A DNA stretch of 64,000 nt from Undaria pinnatifida (taxonomy: Eukaryota; Sar; Phaeophyceae; Laminariales; Alariaceae): positions 1,505,501-1,569,500 of the forward strand of contig JABAKD010000001.1 of the NCBI GenBank assembly GCA_012845835.1. The letters run 5' to 3'. The position numbers were made by a program, and so were the translations under genes. Of this stretch, positions 21,701 to 35,500 are shown piece by piece. Position 1 is the stretch's first letter, and the number at the start of each line of letters is the position of its first letter. The notes beneath the pieces were generated by a model. That model searched no databases, was not told the origin of the DNA, and saw only the letters and a program-made list of their open reading frames with translations.

Positions 21701-24700
21701 GTACTTTTCATGTTTCGGTGCGGGCGTGACGGTCGTGTCTGGGCGCTTTGCATCCCGACTACCAAACGACAGAAATCGGACAACCGAATGCCGAGCTCAG
21801 ACCAATCCGACTGTGTGCCGTAGTAGTGTTCGTCCTTCAAGTGCCGATCATGAACGCCTTGCCCGATGTAGGCGATCAGTTGCATCGTGGAAAATGATGG
21901 CCTTCACCGGTGTGAATCAGAGCTTCATTTTGACCTGTGTTTGAATGTTTGTGTGCGCACGTGATTGGTATTTTGTGGCAAGGGTGCCATCGAGTTGTTG
22001 AAGGATATTGAAGTTTCATTGCAATTAGATGCCGAAGCACCGACCATAGTGATCTCCGGTCGAATGCTGAAAGGGTTTTCAAATGTCCTCTACTTAATGT
22101 GCAGGTTGCAACTGTCGTTCCACAGCCCCACACGTGCTGGGCACGCCACACGGTCGAGTCTCTCACCGAGTTCACCCCGGACCGTCCAGCGTCTGGTTCC
22201 GTTCCCGCGGAGGTTATTACCAAGGTCAGCAAATGTTTTCGCTGTTGGCCAGACGCTTTGTACGAGGGTGGCCTCAAACGATCTTGATTTGCGTTCCAAT
22301 TTGACATTTTGAAGTTTGAATGTTTCGGTGAAAACATGATGGTCGTGGTCTGGGTTTTGTGCGTCACACATTTTCACATGTGTTTGAATGTTTGTGTGCG
22401 CGCGTGATTGACATTTCTGGCAAGGTTTCCATGGCGATGGTGAAAGCGATTGAAGTTGAATGGCAATCAGATACCGGAGCACCAGCCATGGCGATCTCCG
22501 GTGGTATGCTGAACGTTTTTTCAAACATTTGAACTACCGAATGTGCAGGTTACGATTTTCGTTCAACAGTCCCACAGGTACTGGGCACGCCACACGGTCG
22601 AGTCGTTCAGGGATTTCGCCCTAGACCGTCCGGCATCTTCCTCCTCTCTTGTGGATGTGATTGACAAGGTCAGCAAACGTTTTAGGTTTTGATCCGACGC
22701 TTGTGTACGACGTCGGCTTTGAACGATCTCCACTGCCGCTCCAGGTTGCTATTTGTACTTTTCATGTTCCGGTGCGGGCGTGACGGTCGTGTCTGGGCGC
22801 TTGCATCCCGACTACCAAACGACAGAAATCGGACAACCGAATGCCGAGCTCAGACCACTCCGAATTGTGTGCCGTAGTAGTGTTCGTCCTTCAAGAGTGC
22901 CGATCATGAACGCCTTGCCCGATGTAGGCGATCAGTTGCATCGTGGAAAATGATGGCCTTCACCGGTGTGAATCAGAGCTTCGTTTTGACCTGTGTTTGA
23001 ATGTTTGTGTACGCGCACGTGATTGGTATTTTGTGGCAAGGTTGCCATCGAGTTGTTGAAGGATATTGAAGTTCCATTGCAATTAGATGCCGAAGCACGG
23101 ACCATAGTGATCTCCGGTCGAATGCTGAAAGGGTTTCCAAATGTCAACTACTTAATGTGCAGGTTGCAACTGTCGTTCCACAGCCCCACACGTGCTGGGC
23201 ACGCCACACGGTCGAGTCTCTCACCGAGTTCACCCCGGACCGTCCAGCGTCTGGTTCCGTTCCCGCGGAGGTTATTACCAAGGTCAGCAAATGTTTTCGC
23301 TGTTGGTCAGACGCTTTGTACGAGGGTGGCCTCAAACGATCTTGATTTGCGTTCCAATTTGACATTTTGAAGTTTGAATGTTTCGGTGAAAACATGATGG
23401 TCGTGGTCTGGGTTTTGTGCGTCACACATTTTCACATGTGTTTGAATGTTTGTGTGCGCGCGTGATTGACATTTTCTCGCAAGGTTTCCATGGCGATGGT
23501 GAAAGCGATTGAAGTTGAATGGCAATCAGATACCGGAGCACCAGCCATGGCGATCTCCGGTGGTATGCTGAACGTTTTTCAAACATTTGAACTACCGAAT
23601 GTGCAGGTTACGATTTTCGTTCAACAGTCCCACAGGTACTGGGCACGCCACACGGTCGAGTCGTTCAGGGATTTCGCCCTAGACCGTCCGGCATCTTCCT
23701 CCTCTCTTGTGGATGTGATTGACAAGGTCAGCAAACGTTTAAGGTTTCGATCCGACGCTTTGTGTACGACGTCGGCTTTGAACGATCTCCACTGCCGCTC
23801 CAGGTTGCTATTTGTACTTTTCAGGTTTCGGTGCGGGCGTGACGGTCGTGTCTGGGCGCTTTGCATCCCGACTACCAAACGACAGAAATCGGACAACCGA
23901 ATGCCGAGCTCAGACCACTCCGATTGTGTGCCGTAGTAGTGTTCGTCCTTCAAGTGCCGATCATGAACGCCTTGCCCGATGTAGGCGATAAGTTGCATCG
24001 AAGAAAATGATGGCCTTCACTGGTGTGAATCAGAGCTTCATTTTGACCTGTGTTTGAATGTTTGTGTGCGCGCACGTGATTGGTATTTTGTGGCAAGGTT
24101 GCCATCGAGTTGTTGAAGGATATTGAAGTTCCATTGCAATTAGATGCCGAAGCACGGACCATAGTGATCTCCGGTCGAATGCTGAAAGGGTTTCCAAATG
24201 TCAACTACTTAATGTGCAGGTTGCAACTGTCGTTCCACAGCCCCACACGTGCTGGGCACGCCACACGGTCGAGTCTCTCACCGAGTTCACCCCGGACCGT
24301 CCAGCGTCTGATCCCTTTCCCGCGGAGGTTATTACCAAGGTCAGCAAATGTTTTCGCTGTTGGTCAGACGCTTTGTACGAGGGTGGCTTCAAACGATCTT
24401 GATTTGCGTTCCAATTTGACATTTTGAAGTTTGAATGTTTCGGTGCAAACATGATGGTCGTGGTCTGGGTTTTGTTTGTCAATTTTTCACATGTGTTTGA
24501 ATGTTTGTGTGCGCGCGTGATTGACATTTCCTGGCAAGGTTTTCACCGCGTTGGTGAAAGCTATTAAAGTTGAATTGCAATCAGATACCGGAGCACCAGC
24601 CATGGCGATCTCCTGTCGTGTGCTGAACGTTTTTCAAACATTTGAACTACCGAATGTGCAGGTTACGATTTTCGTTCAACAGTCCCAAAGGTACTGGGCA

Positions 24701-27271
24701 CGCCACACGGTCGAGTCGTTCAGAGTTTTCGCGTTAGACCGTCCGGCATCGTTCTCATCTCGCGTGGATGTGATTGACAAGGTCAGCGGATGTTTTGATC
24801 CGGCGATTTGTGTACGACGTCGGCTTTGAACGATCTCCACTGCCGCTCCAAGTTGCCATTTGTGCTTTCAATGTTTTGGTGCTGAAGTTGCGGTCGTGTC
24901 TGTGCGCATTGCATCCTGACTCCCAGGAACAGCGAACTAAACGACAGAAATCGGACAACCAAGTGCCGATCCCACACCACCTCGATTGTATGCTCTAAAC
25001 GTTTTCATTCTTGATGTGGCAATCGTAAAAGCTGTACCCGATGTAGGCGATCAGTTGCATCGTGGAAAATGATGGCCTTCACCGGTGTGAATCAGAGCTT
25101 CATTTTGACCTGTGTTTGAATGTTTGTGTGCGCGCAAGTGATTGATATTTTGTGGCAAGGTTGCCATCGAGTTGTTGAAGGAAAATGAAGTTCCATTGCA
25201 ATTAGATACCGAAGCACCGACCATAGTGATCTCCGGTCGAATGCTGAAAGGGTTTCCAAATATCAACTACCTAATGTGCAGGTTGCAACTGTCGTTCCAC
25301 AGCCCCACACGTGCTGGGCACGCCACACGGTTGAGTCTCCCACCGAGTTCACCCCGGACCGTCCAGCGTCTGGTTCCGTTCCCGCGGAGGTTATTACCAA
25401 GGTCAGCAAATGTTTTCGCTGTTGGTCAGACGCTTTGTACGAGGGTGGCCTCAAACGATCTTGATTTGCGTTCCAATTTGACATTTTGAAGTTTGAATGT
25501 TTCGGTGCAAACATGATGGTCGTGGTCTGGGTTTTGTGCGTCACACATGTTCACATGTGTTTGAATGCTTGTGTGCGCGGGTGATTGACATTTTCTGGCA
25601 AGGTTTCCATGGCGTTGGTGAAAGCTATTGAAGTTGAATGGCAATCAGATACCGGAGCACCAGCCATGGCGATCTCCTGTCGTGTGCTGAAAGTTGTTTC
25701 AAACATTTGAACTACCGAATGTGCAGGTTACGATTTTCGTTCAACAGTCCCACAGGTACTGGGCACGCCACACGGTCGAGTCGTTCAGGGTTTTCGCGTT
25801 AGACCGTCCGGCATCGTTCTCATCTCGCGTGGATGTGAATGACAAGGTCAGCAGATGTTTTGATCCGGCGCTTCGTGTACGACGTCGGCTTTGAACGATC
25901 TCCACTGCCGCTCCAAGTTGCTCTTTGTGCTTTCAATGTTTTGGTGCTGAAGTGACGGTCGTGTCTGGGCGCATTGCATCCCGACTCCTAGGAACAGCGA
26001 ACTAAACGACAGAAATCGGACAACCAAGTGCCGATCCCACACCACCTCGATTGTATGCTCTAATAGTGTTCGTCCTTCAAGTGCCGATCATGAACGCCTT
26101 GCCCGATGTAGGCGATCAGTTGCATCGTGGAAAATGATGGCCTTCACCGGTGTGAATCAGAGCTTCATTTTGACCTGTGTTTGAATGTTTGTGTGCGCGC
26201 ACGTGATTGGTATTTTGTGGCAAGGTTGCCATCGAGTTGTTGAAGGATATTGAAGTTCCATTGCAATTAGATGCCGAAGCACGGACCATAGTGATCTCCG
26301 GTCGAATGCTGAAAGGGTTTCCAAATGTCAACTACTTAATGTGCAGGTTGCAACTGTCGTTCCACAGCCCCACACGTGCTGGGCACGCCACACGGTCGAG
26401 TCTCTCACCGAGTTCACCCCGGACCGTCCAGCGTCTGGTTCCGTTCCCGCGGAGGTTATTACCAAGGTCAGCAAATGTTTTCGCTGTTGGTCAGACGCTT
26501 TGTACGAGGGTGGCCTCAAACGATCTTGATTTGCGTTCCAATTTGACATTTTGAAGTTTGAATGTTTCGGTGCAAACATGATGGTCGTGGTCTGGGTTTT
26601 GTGCGTCACACATGTTCACATGTGTTTGAATGCTTGTGTGCGCGGGTGATTGACATTTTCTGGCAAGGTTTCCATGGCGTTGGTGAAAGCTATTGAAGTT
26701 GAATGGCAATCAGATACCGGAGCACCAGCCATGGCGATCTCCTGTCGTGTGCTGAAAGTTTTTTCAAACATTTGAACTACCGAATGTGCAGGTTACGATT
26801 TTCGTTCAACAGTCCCACAGGTACTGGGCACGCCACACGGTCGAGTCGTTCAGGGTTTTCGCGTTAGACCGTCCGGCATCGTTCTCATCTCGCGTGGATG
26901 TGATTGACAAGGTCAGCAGATGTATTGATCCGGCGCTTCGTGTACGACGTCGGCTTTGAACGATCTCCACTGCCGCTCCAAGTTGCTCTTTGTGCTTTCA
27001 ATGTTTTGGTGCTGAAGTGACGGTCGTGTCTGGGCGCATTGCATCCCGACTCCTAGGAACAGCGAACTAAACGACAGAAATCGGACAACCAAGTGCCGAT
27101 CTCAGACCACTCCGATTGTGTGCCGTAGTAGTGTTCGTCCTTCAAGTGCCGATCATGAACGCCTTGCCCGATGTAGGCGATCAGTTGCATCGTGGAAAAT
27201 GATGGCCTTCACCGGTGTGAATCAGAGCTTCATTTTGACCTGTGTTTGAATGTTTGTGTGCGCGCACGTGA

Positions 27272-27714
27272 TTGGTATTTTGTGGCAAGGTTGCCATCGA
27301 GTTGTTGAAGGATATTGAAGTTCCATTGCAATTAGGTGCCGAAGCACGGACCATAGTGATCTCCGGTCGAATGCTGAAAGGGTTTCCAAATGTCAACTAC
27401 TTAATGTGCAGGTTGCAACTGTCGTTCCACAGCCCCACACGTGCTGGGCACGCCACACGGTCGAGTCTCTCACCGAGTTCACCCCGGACCGTCCAGCGTC
27501 TGGTTCCGTTCCCGCGGAGGTTATTACCAAGGTCAGCAAATGTTTTCGCTGTTGGTCAGACGCTTTGTACGAGGGTGGCCTCAAACGATCTTGATTTGCG
27601 TTCCAATTTGACATTTTGAAGTTTGAATGTTTCGGTGCAAACATGATGGTCGTGGTATGGGTTTTGTGCGTCACACATGTTCACATGTGTTTGAATGCTT
27701 GTGTGCGCGCGTGA
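27272..27714 (+). repeat. Representative A part (443 bp)
   Basis: The A part runs from 'ttggtattttgtggcaagg' to just before 'ttgacattttctggcaagg'. In the ancestral register it reads WQGCHRVVEGY, stop (TGA) in most copies, CRSTDHSDLRSNAER, NVQVATVVPQPHTCWARHTV, EFTPDRPASGSVPAEVIT, KVSKCFRC. The TGA is TGT at about 28,372 and 40,435, where a frame of about 120-136 codons results. The minus strand is also open for 93 codons over the same stretch, so openness alone is not proof of coding. Confidence 0.8.
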
Positions 27715-28325
27715 TTGACATTTTCTGGCAAGGTTTCCATGGCGTTGGTGAAAGCTATTGAAGTTGAATTGCAATCAGATACCGGAGCACCAGCCATGGC
27801 GATCTCCTGTCGTGTGCTGAAAGTTTTTTCAAACATTTGAACTACCGAATGTGCAGGTTACGATTTTCGTTCAACAGTCCCACAGGTACTGCGCACGCCA
27901 CACGGTCGAGTCGTTCAGGGTTTTCGCGTTAGACCGTCCGGCATCGTTCTCATCTCGCGTGGATGTGATTGACAAGGTCAGCAGATGTATTGATCCGGCG
28001 CTTCGTGTACGACGTCGGCTTTGAACGATCTCCACTGCCGCTCCAAGTTGCTCTTTGTGCTTTCAATGTTTTGGTGCTGAAGTGACGGTCGTGTCTGGGC
28101 GCATTGCATCCCGACTCCTAGGAACAGCGAACTAAACGACAGAAATCGGACAACCAAGTGCCGATCCCACACCACCTCGATTGTATGCTCTAATAGTTTT
28201 CATTCTTGATGTGGCAATCGTAAAAGCTGTACCCGATGTAGGCGATCAGTTGCATCGAAGAAAATGATGTGTGAATCAGAGCTTCATTTTGACCTGTGTT
28301 TGAATGTTTGTGTGCGCGCACGTGA
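27715..28325 (+). repeat. Representative B part (611 bp)
   Basis: The first about 380 bp are homologous to the A part (ELPNVQVTIFVQQSHRYWAR, then HTVESFRVFALDRPAS, VDVIDKVS). The extra 3' part carries 'cgacagaaatcggacaacc', 'gatgtaggcgatcag' and the linker before the next A. Two B subtypes exist. B1 has 'cgggcgtgacggtcgtgtc' with 'ctaccaaacgacag'. B2 has 'gctgaagtgacggtcgtgtc' with 'cctaggaacagcgaactaaa'. This copy is B2 and has an 11-bp deletion in the linker. Confidence 0.8.
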
Positions 28326-31300
28326 TTGGTATTTTGTGGCAAGGTTGCCATCGAGTTGTTGAAGGATATTGTAGTTCCATTGTAATTAGGTGCCGAAGCA
28401 CGGACCATAGTGATCTCCGGTCGAATGCTGAAAGGGTTTCCAAATGTCAACTACTTAATGTGCAGGTTGCAACTGTCGTTCCACAGCCCCACACGTGCTG
28501 GGCACGCCACACGGTCGAGTCTCTCACCGAGTTCACCCCGGACCGTCCAGCGTCTGGTTCCGTTCCCGCGGAGGTTATTACCAAGGTCAGCAAATGTTTT
28601 CAGCTGTTGGTCAGACGCTTTGTACGAGGGTGGCCTCAAACGATCTTGATTTGCGTTCCAATTTGACATTTTGAAGTTTGAATGTTTCGGTGCAAACATG
28701 ATGGTCGTGGTCTGGGTTTTGTGCGTCACACATGTTCACATGTGTTTGAATGTTTGTGTGCGCGCGTGATTGACATTTTCTGGCAAGGTTTCCATGGCGA
28801 TGGTGAAAGCGATTGAAGTTGAATGGCAATCAGATACCGGAGCACCAGCCATGGCGATCTCCGGTGGTATGCTGAACGTTTTTCAAACATTTGAACTACC
28901 GAATGTGCAGGTTACGATTTTCGTTCAACAGTCCCACAGGTACTGGGCACGCCACACGGTCGAGTCGTTCAGGGTTTTCGCCCTAGACCGTCCGGCATCT
29001 TCCTCCTCTCTTGTGGATGTGATTGACAAGGTCAGCAAATGTTTTCGGTTTTTATCCGGCGCTTTGTGTACGACGTCGGCTTTGAACGATCTCCACTGCC
29101 GCTCCAGGTTGCTATTTGTACTTTTCAGGTTTCGGTGCGGGCGTGACGGTCGTGTCTGGGCGCTTTGCATCCCGACTACCAAACGACAGAAATCGGACAA
29201 CCGAATGCCGAGCTCAGACCACTCCGATTGTGTGCCGTAGTAGTGTTCGTCCTTCAAGTGCCGATCATGAACGCCTTGCCCGATGTAGGCGATCAGTTGC
29301 ATCGTGGAAAATGATGGCCTTCACCGGTGTGAATCAGAGCTTCATTTTGACCTGTGTTTGAATGTTTGTGTGCGCACGTGATTGGTATTTTGTGGCAAGG
29401 GTGCCATCGAGTTGTTGAAGGATATTGAAGTTCATTGCAATTAGATGCCGAAGCACGGACCATAGTGATCTCCGGTCGAATGCTGAAAGGGTTTCCAAAT
29501 GTCAACTACTTAATGTGCAGGTTGCAACTGTCGTTCCACAGCCCCACACGTGCTGGGCACGCCACACGGTCGAGTCTCTCACCGAGTTCACCCCGGACCG
29601 TCCAGCGTCTGGTTCCGTTCCCGCGGAGGTTATTACCAAGGTCAGCAAATGTTTTCGCTGTTGGTCAGACGCTTTGTACGAGGGTGGCCTCAAACGATCT
29701 TGATTTGCGTTCCAATTTGACATTTTGAAGTTTGAATGTTTCGGTGCAAACATGATGGTCGTGGTCTGGGTTTTGTGCGTCACACATGTTCACATGTGTT
29801 TGAATGTTTGTGTGCGCGCGTGATTGACATTTTCTGGCAAGGTTTCCATGGCGATGGTGAAAGCGATTGAAGTTGAATGGCAATCAGATACCGGAGCACC
29901 AGCCATGGCGATCTCCGGTGGTATGCTGAACGTTTTTCAAACATTTGAACTACCGAATGCGCAGGTTACGATTTTCGTTCAACAGTCCCACAGGTACTGG
30001 GCACGCCACACGGTCGAGTCGTTGAGGGATTTCGCCCTAGACCGCCCGGCATCTTCCTCCTCTCTCGTGGATGTGAATGACAAGGTCAGCAAATGTTTTC
30101 GGTTTTGATCCGGCGCTTTGTGTACGACGTCGGCTTTGAACGATCTCCACTGCCGCTCCAGGTTGCTATTTGTACTTTTCAGGTTTCGGTGCGGGCGTGA
30201 CGGTCGTGTCTGGGCGCTTTGCATCCCGACTACCAAACGACAGAAATCGGACAACCGAATGCCGAGCTCAGACCAATCCGACTGTGTGCCGTAGTAGTGT
30301 TCGTCCTTCAAGTGCCGATCATGAACGCCTTGCCCGATGTAGGCGATCAGTTGCATCGTGGAAAATGATGGCCTTCACCGGTGTGAATCAGAGCTTCGTT
30401 TTGACCTGTGTTTGAATGTTTGTGTGCGCACGTGATTGGTATTTTGTGGCAAGGGTGCCATCGAGTTGTTGAAGGATATTGAAGTTTCATTGCAATTAGA
30501 TGCCGAAGCACCGACCATAGTGATCTCCGGTCGAATGCTGAAAGGGTTTCCAAATGTCAACTACTTAATGTGCAGGTTGCAACTGTCGTTCCACAGCCCC
30601 ACACGTGCTGGGCACGCCACACGGTCGAGTCTCTCACCGAGTTCACCCCGGACCGTCCAGCGTCTGGTTCCGTTCCCGCGGAGGTTATTACCAAGGTCAG
30701 CAAATGTTTTCGCTGTTGGTCAGACGCTTTGTACGAGGGTGGCCTCAAACGATCTTGATTTGCGTTCCAATTTGACATTTTGAAGTTTGAATGTTTCGGT
30801 GCAAACATGATGGTCGTGGTCTGGGTTTTGTGCGTCACACATGTTCACATGTGTTTGAATGCTTTGTGTGCGCGCGTGATTGACATTTTCTGGCAAGGTT
30901 TCCATGGCGATGGTGAAAGCGATTGAAGTTGAATGGCAATCAGATACCGGAGCACCAGCCATGGCGATCTCCGGTGGTATGCTGAACGTTTTTCAAACAT
31001 TTGAACTACCGAATGTGCAGGTTACGATTTTCGTTCAACAGTCCCACAGGTACTGGGCACGCCACACGGTCGAGTCGTTCAGGGATTTCGCCCTAGACCG
31101 TCCGGCATCTTCCTCCTCTCTCGTGGATGTGATTGACAAGGTCAGCAAATGTTTAGGTTTTGATCCGGCGCTTTGTGTACGACGTCGGCTTTGAACGATC
31201 TCCACTGCCGCTCCAAGTTGCTCTTTGTGCTTTCAATGTTTTGGTGCTGAAGTGACGGTCGTGTCTGGGCGCTTTGCATCCCGACTCCTAGGAACAGCGA

Positions 31301-32039
31301 ACTAAACGACAGAAATCGGACAACCAAGTGCCGATCCCACACCACCTCGATTGTATGCTCTAATAGTTTTCATTCTTGATGTGGCAATCGTAAAAGCTGT
31401 ACCCGATGTAGGCGATCAGTTGCATCGAAGAAAATGATGTGTGAATCAGAGCTTCATTTTGACCTGTGTTTGAATGTTTGTGTGCGCGCACGTGATTGGT
31501 ATTTTGTGGCAAGGTTGCCATCGAGTTGTTGAAGGATATTGAAGTTTCATTGCAATTAGATACCGAAGCACCGACCATAGTGATCTCCGGTCGAATGCTG
31601 AAAGGGTTTCCAAATGTCAACTACTTAATGTGCAGGTTGCAACTGTCGTTCCAGAGTACCACACGTGGTGGGCACGCCACACGGTCAAGCCGCCCACCGA
31701 GTTCACCCCGGACCGTCCAGCGTCTGGTTCCGTTCCCGCGGAGGTTATTACCAAGGTCAGCAAATGTTTTCGCTGTTGGTCAGACGCTTTGTACGAGGGT
31801 GGCCTCAAACGATCTTGATTTGCGTTCCAATTTGACATTTTGAAGTTTGAATGTTTCGGTGCAAACATGATGGTCGTGGTCTGGGTTTTGTGCGTCACAC
31901 ATTTTCACATGTGTTTGAATACTTGTGTGCGCGCGTGATTGACATTTTCTGGCAAGGTTTCCATGGCGTTGGTGAAAGCTATTGAAGTTGAATGGCAATC
32001 AGATACCGGAGCACCAGCCATGGCGATCTCTGTCGTGTG

Positions 32040-32539
32040 NNNNNNNNNNNNNNNNNNNNNNNNNNNNNNNNNNNNNNNNNNNNNNNNNNNNNNNNNNNNN
32101 NNNNNNNNNNNNNNNNNNNNNNNNNNNNNNNNNNNNNNNNNNNNNNNNNNNNNNNNNNNNNNNNNNNNNNNNNNNNNNNNNNNNNNNNNNNNNNNNNNNN
32201 NNNNNNNNNNNNNNNNNNNNNNNNNNNNNNNNNNNNNNNNNNNNNNNNNNNNNNNNNNNNNNNNNNNNNNNNNNNNNNNNNNNNNNNNNNNNNNNNNNNN
32301 NNNNNNNNNNNNNNNNNNNNNNNNNNNNNNNNNNNNNNNNNNNNNNNNNNNNNNNNNNNNNNNNNNNNNNNNNNNNNNNNNNNNNNNNNNNNNNNNNNNN
32401 NNNNNNNNNNNNNNNNNNNNNNNNNNNNNNNNNNNNNNNNNNNNNNNNNNNNNNNNNNNNNNNNNNNNNNNNNNNNNNNNNNNNNNNNNNNNNNNNNNNN
32501 NNNNNNNNNNNNNNNNNNNNNNNNNNNNNNNNNNNNNNN
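32040..32539. other. Assembly gap, 500 N
   Basis: Exactly 500 N interrupt a B part. The spacing between flanking A starts (31,496 and 32,566, 1,070 bp) fits one missing partial B part if the gap length is real. A round 500 may instead be a placeholder, in which case the number of array units is a minimum. Confidence 0.95.
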
Positions 32540-35500
32540 TTGAATGTTTGTGTACGCGCACGTGATTGGTATTTTGTGGCAAGGTTGCCATCGAGTTGTT
32601 GAAGGATATTGAAGTTCCATTGCAATTAGGTGCCGAAGCACGGACCATAGTGATCTCCGGTCGAATGCTGAAAGGGTTTCCAAATGTCAACTACTTAATG
32701 TGCAGGTTGCAACTGTCGTTCCACAGCCCCACACGTGCTGGGCACGCCACACGGTCGAGTCTCTCACCGAGTTCACCCCGGACCGTCCAGCGTCTGGTTC
32801 CGTTCCCGCGGAGGTTATTACCAAGGTCAGCAAATGTTTTCGCTGTTGGTCAGACGCTTTGTACGAGGGTGGCCTCAAACGATCTTGATTTGCGTTCCAA
32901 TTTGACATTTTGAAGTTTGAATGTTTCGGTGCAAACATGATGGTCGTGGTCTGGGTTTTGTGCGTCACACATGTTCACATGTGTTTGAATGCCTGTATGC
33001 GCGCGTGATTGACATTTTCCGGCAAGGTTTCCATGGCGTTGGTGAAAGCGATTGAAGTTGAATGGCAATCAGATACCGGAGCACCAGCCATGGCGATCTC
33101 CTGTCGTGTGCTGAAAGTTTTTTCAAACATTTGAACTACCGAATGTGCAGGTTACGATTTTCGTTCAACAGTCCCACAGGTACTGGGCACGCCACACGGT
33201 CGAGTCGTTCAGGGTTTTCGGGTTAGACCGTCCGGCATCGTTCTCATCTCGCGTGGATGTCATTGACAAGGTCAGCAAATGTTTTGATCCGGCGCTTCGT
33301 GTACGACGTCGGCTTTGAACGATCTCCACTGCCGCTCCAAGTTGCTCTTTGTGCTTTCAATGTTTTGGTGCTGAAGTGACGGTCGTGTCTGGGCGCATTG
33401 CATCCCGACTCCTAGGAACAGCGAACTAAACGACAGAAATCGGACAACCAAGTGCCGATCCCACACCAACTCGATTGTATGCTCTAACAGTTTTCATTCT
33501 TGATGTGGCAATCGTAAAAGCTGTACCCGATGTAGGCGATCAGTTGCATCGAAGAAAATGATGTGTGAATCAGAGCTTCATTTTGACCTGTGTTTGAATG
33601 TTTGTGTGCGCACGTGATTGGTATTTTGTGGCAAGGTTGCCATCGAGTTGTTGAAGGGTATTGAAGTTCCATTGCAATTAGGTGCCGAAGCACGGACCAT
33701 AGTGATCTCCGGTCGAATGCTGAAAGGGTTTCCAAATGTCAACTACTTAATGTGCAGGTTGCAACTGTCGTTCCACAGCCCCACACGTGCTGGGCACGCC
33801 ACACGGTCGAGTCTCTCACCGACTTCACCCCGGACCGTCCAGCGTCTGGTTCCGTTCCCGCGGAGGTTATTACCAAGGTCAGCAAATGTTTTCGCTGTTG
33901 GTCAGACGCTTTGTACGAGGGTGGCCTCAAACGATCTTGATTTGCGTTCCAATTTGACATTTTGAAGTTTGAATGTTTCGGTGCAAACATGATGGTCGTG
34001 GTCTGGGTTTTGTGCGTCACACATGTTCACATGTGTTTGAATGCTTGTGTGCGCGGGTGATTGACATTTTCTGGCAAGGTTTCCATGGCGTTGGTGAAAG
34101 CTATTGAAGTTGAATGGCAATCAGATACCGGAGCACCAGCCATGGCGATCTCCTGTCGTGTGCTGAAACTTTTTTCAAACATTTGAACTACCGAATGTGC
34201 AGGTTACGATTTTCGTTCAACAGTCCCACAGGTACTGGGCACGCCACACGGTCGAGTCGTTCAGGGATTTCGCCCTAGACCGTCCGGCATCTTCCTCCTC
34301 TCTTGTGGATGTGATTGACAAGGTCAGCAAACGTTTTAGGTTTTGATCCGACGCTTCGTGTACGACGTCGGCTTTGAACGATCTCCACTGCCGCTCCAGG
34401 TTGCTATTTGTACTTTTCATGTTCCGGTGCGGGCGTGACGGTCGTGTCTGGGCGCTTTGCATCCCGACTACCAAACGACAGAAATCGGACAACCGAATGC
34501 CGAGCTCAGACCACTCCGATTGTGTGCCGTAGTAGTGTTCGTCCTTCAAGAGTCGATCATGAACGCCTTGCCCGATGTCGGCGATCAGTTGCATCGTGGA
34601 AAATGATGGCCTTCACCGGTGTGAATCAGAGCTTCGTTTTGACCTGTGTTTGAATGTTTGTGTACGCGCACGTGATTGGTATTTTGTGGCAAGGTTGCCA
34701 TCGAGTTGTTGAAGGGTATTGAAGTTCCATTGCAATTAGGTGCCGAAGCACGGACCATAGTGATCTCCGGTCGAATGCTGAAAGGGTTTCCAAATGTCAA
34801 CTACTTAATGTGCAGGTTGCAACTGTCGTTCCACAGCCCCACACGTGCTGGGCACGCCACACGGTCGAGTCTCTCACCGAGTTCACCCCGGACCGTCCAG
34901 CGTCTGGTTCCGTTCCCGCGGAGGTTATTACCAAGGTCAGCAAATGTTTTCGCTGTTGGTCAGACGCTTTGTACGAGGGTGGCCTCAAACGATCTTGATT
35001 TCCGTTCCAATTTGACATTTTGAAGTTTGAATGTTTCGGTGCAAACATGATGGTCGTGGTCTGGGTTTTGTGCGTCACACATGTTCACATGTGTTTGAAT
35101 GTTTGTGTGCGCGCGTGATTGACATTTTCTGGCAAGGTTTCCATGGCGTTGGTGAAAGCTATTGAAGTTGAATGGCAATCAGATACCGGAGCACCAGCCA
35201 TGGCGATCTCCTGTCGTGTGCTGAAAGTTGTTTCAAACATTTGAACTACCGAATGTGCAGGTTACGATTTTCGTTCAACAGTCCCACAGGTACTGGGCAC
35301 GCCACACGGTCGAGTCGTTCAGGGATTTCGCGTTAGACCGTCCGGCATCGTTCTCATCTCGCGTGGATGTCATTGACAAGGTCAGCAAATGTTTTGATCC
35401 GGCGCTTCGTGTACGACGTCGGCTTTGAACGATCTCCACTGCCGCTCCAAGTTGCTCTTTGTGCTTTCAATGTTTTGGTGCTGAAGTGACGGTCGTGTCT

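Noticed and set aside
32040-32539. Frames of 180-260 codons crossing the N gap
   Set aside because: They are open only because N was translated as unknown residues.
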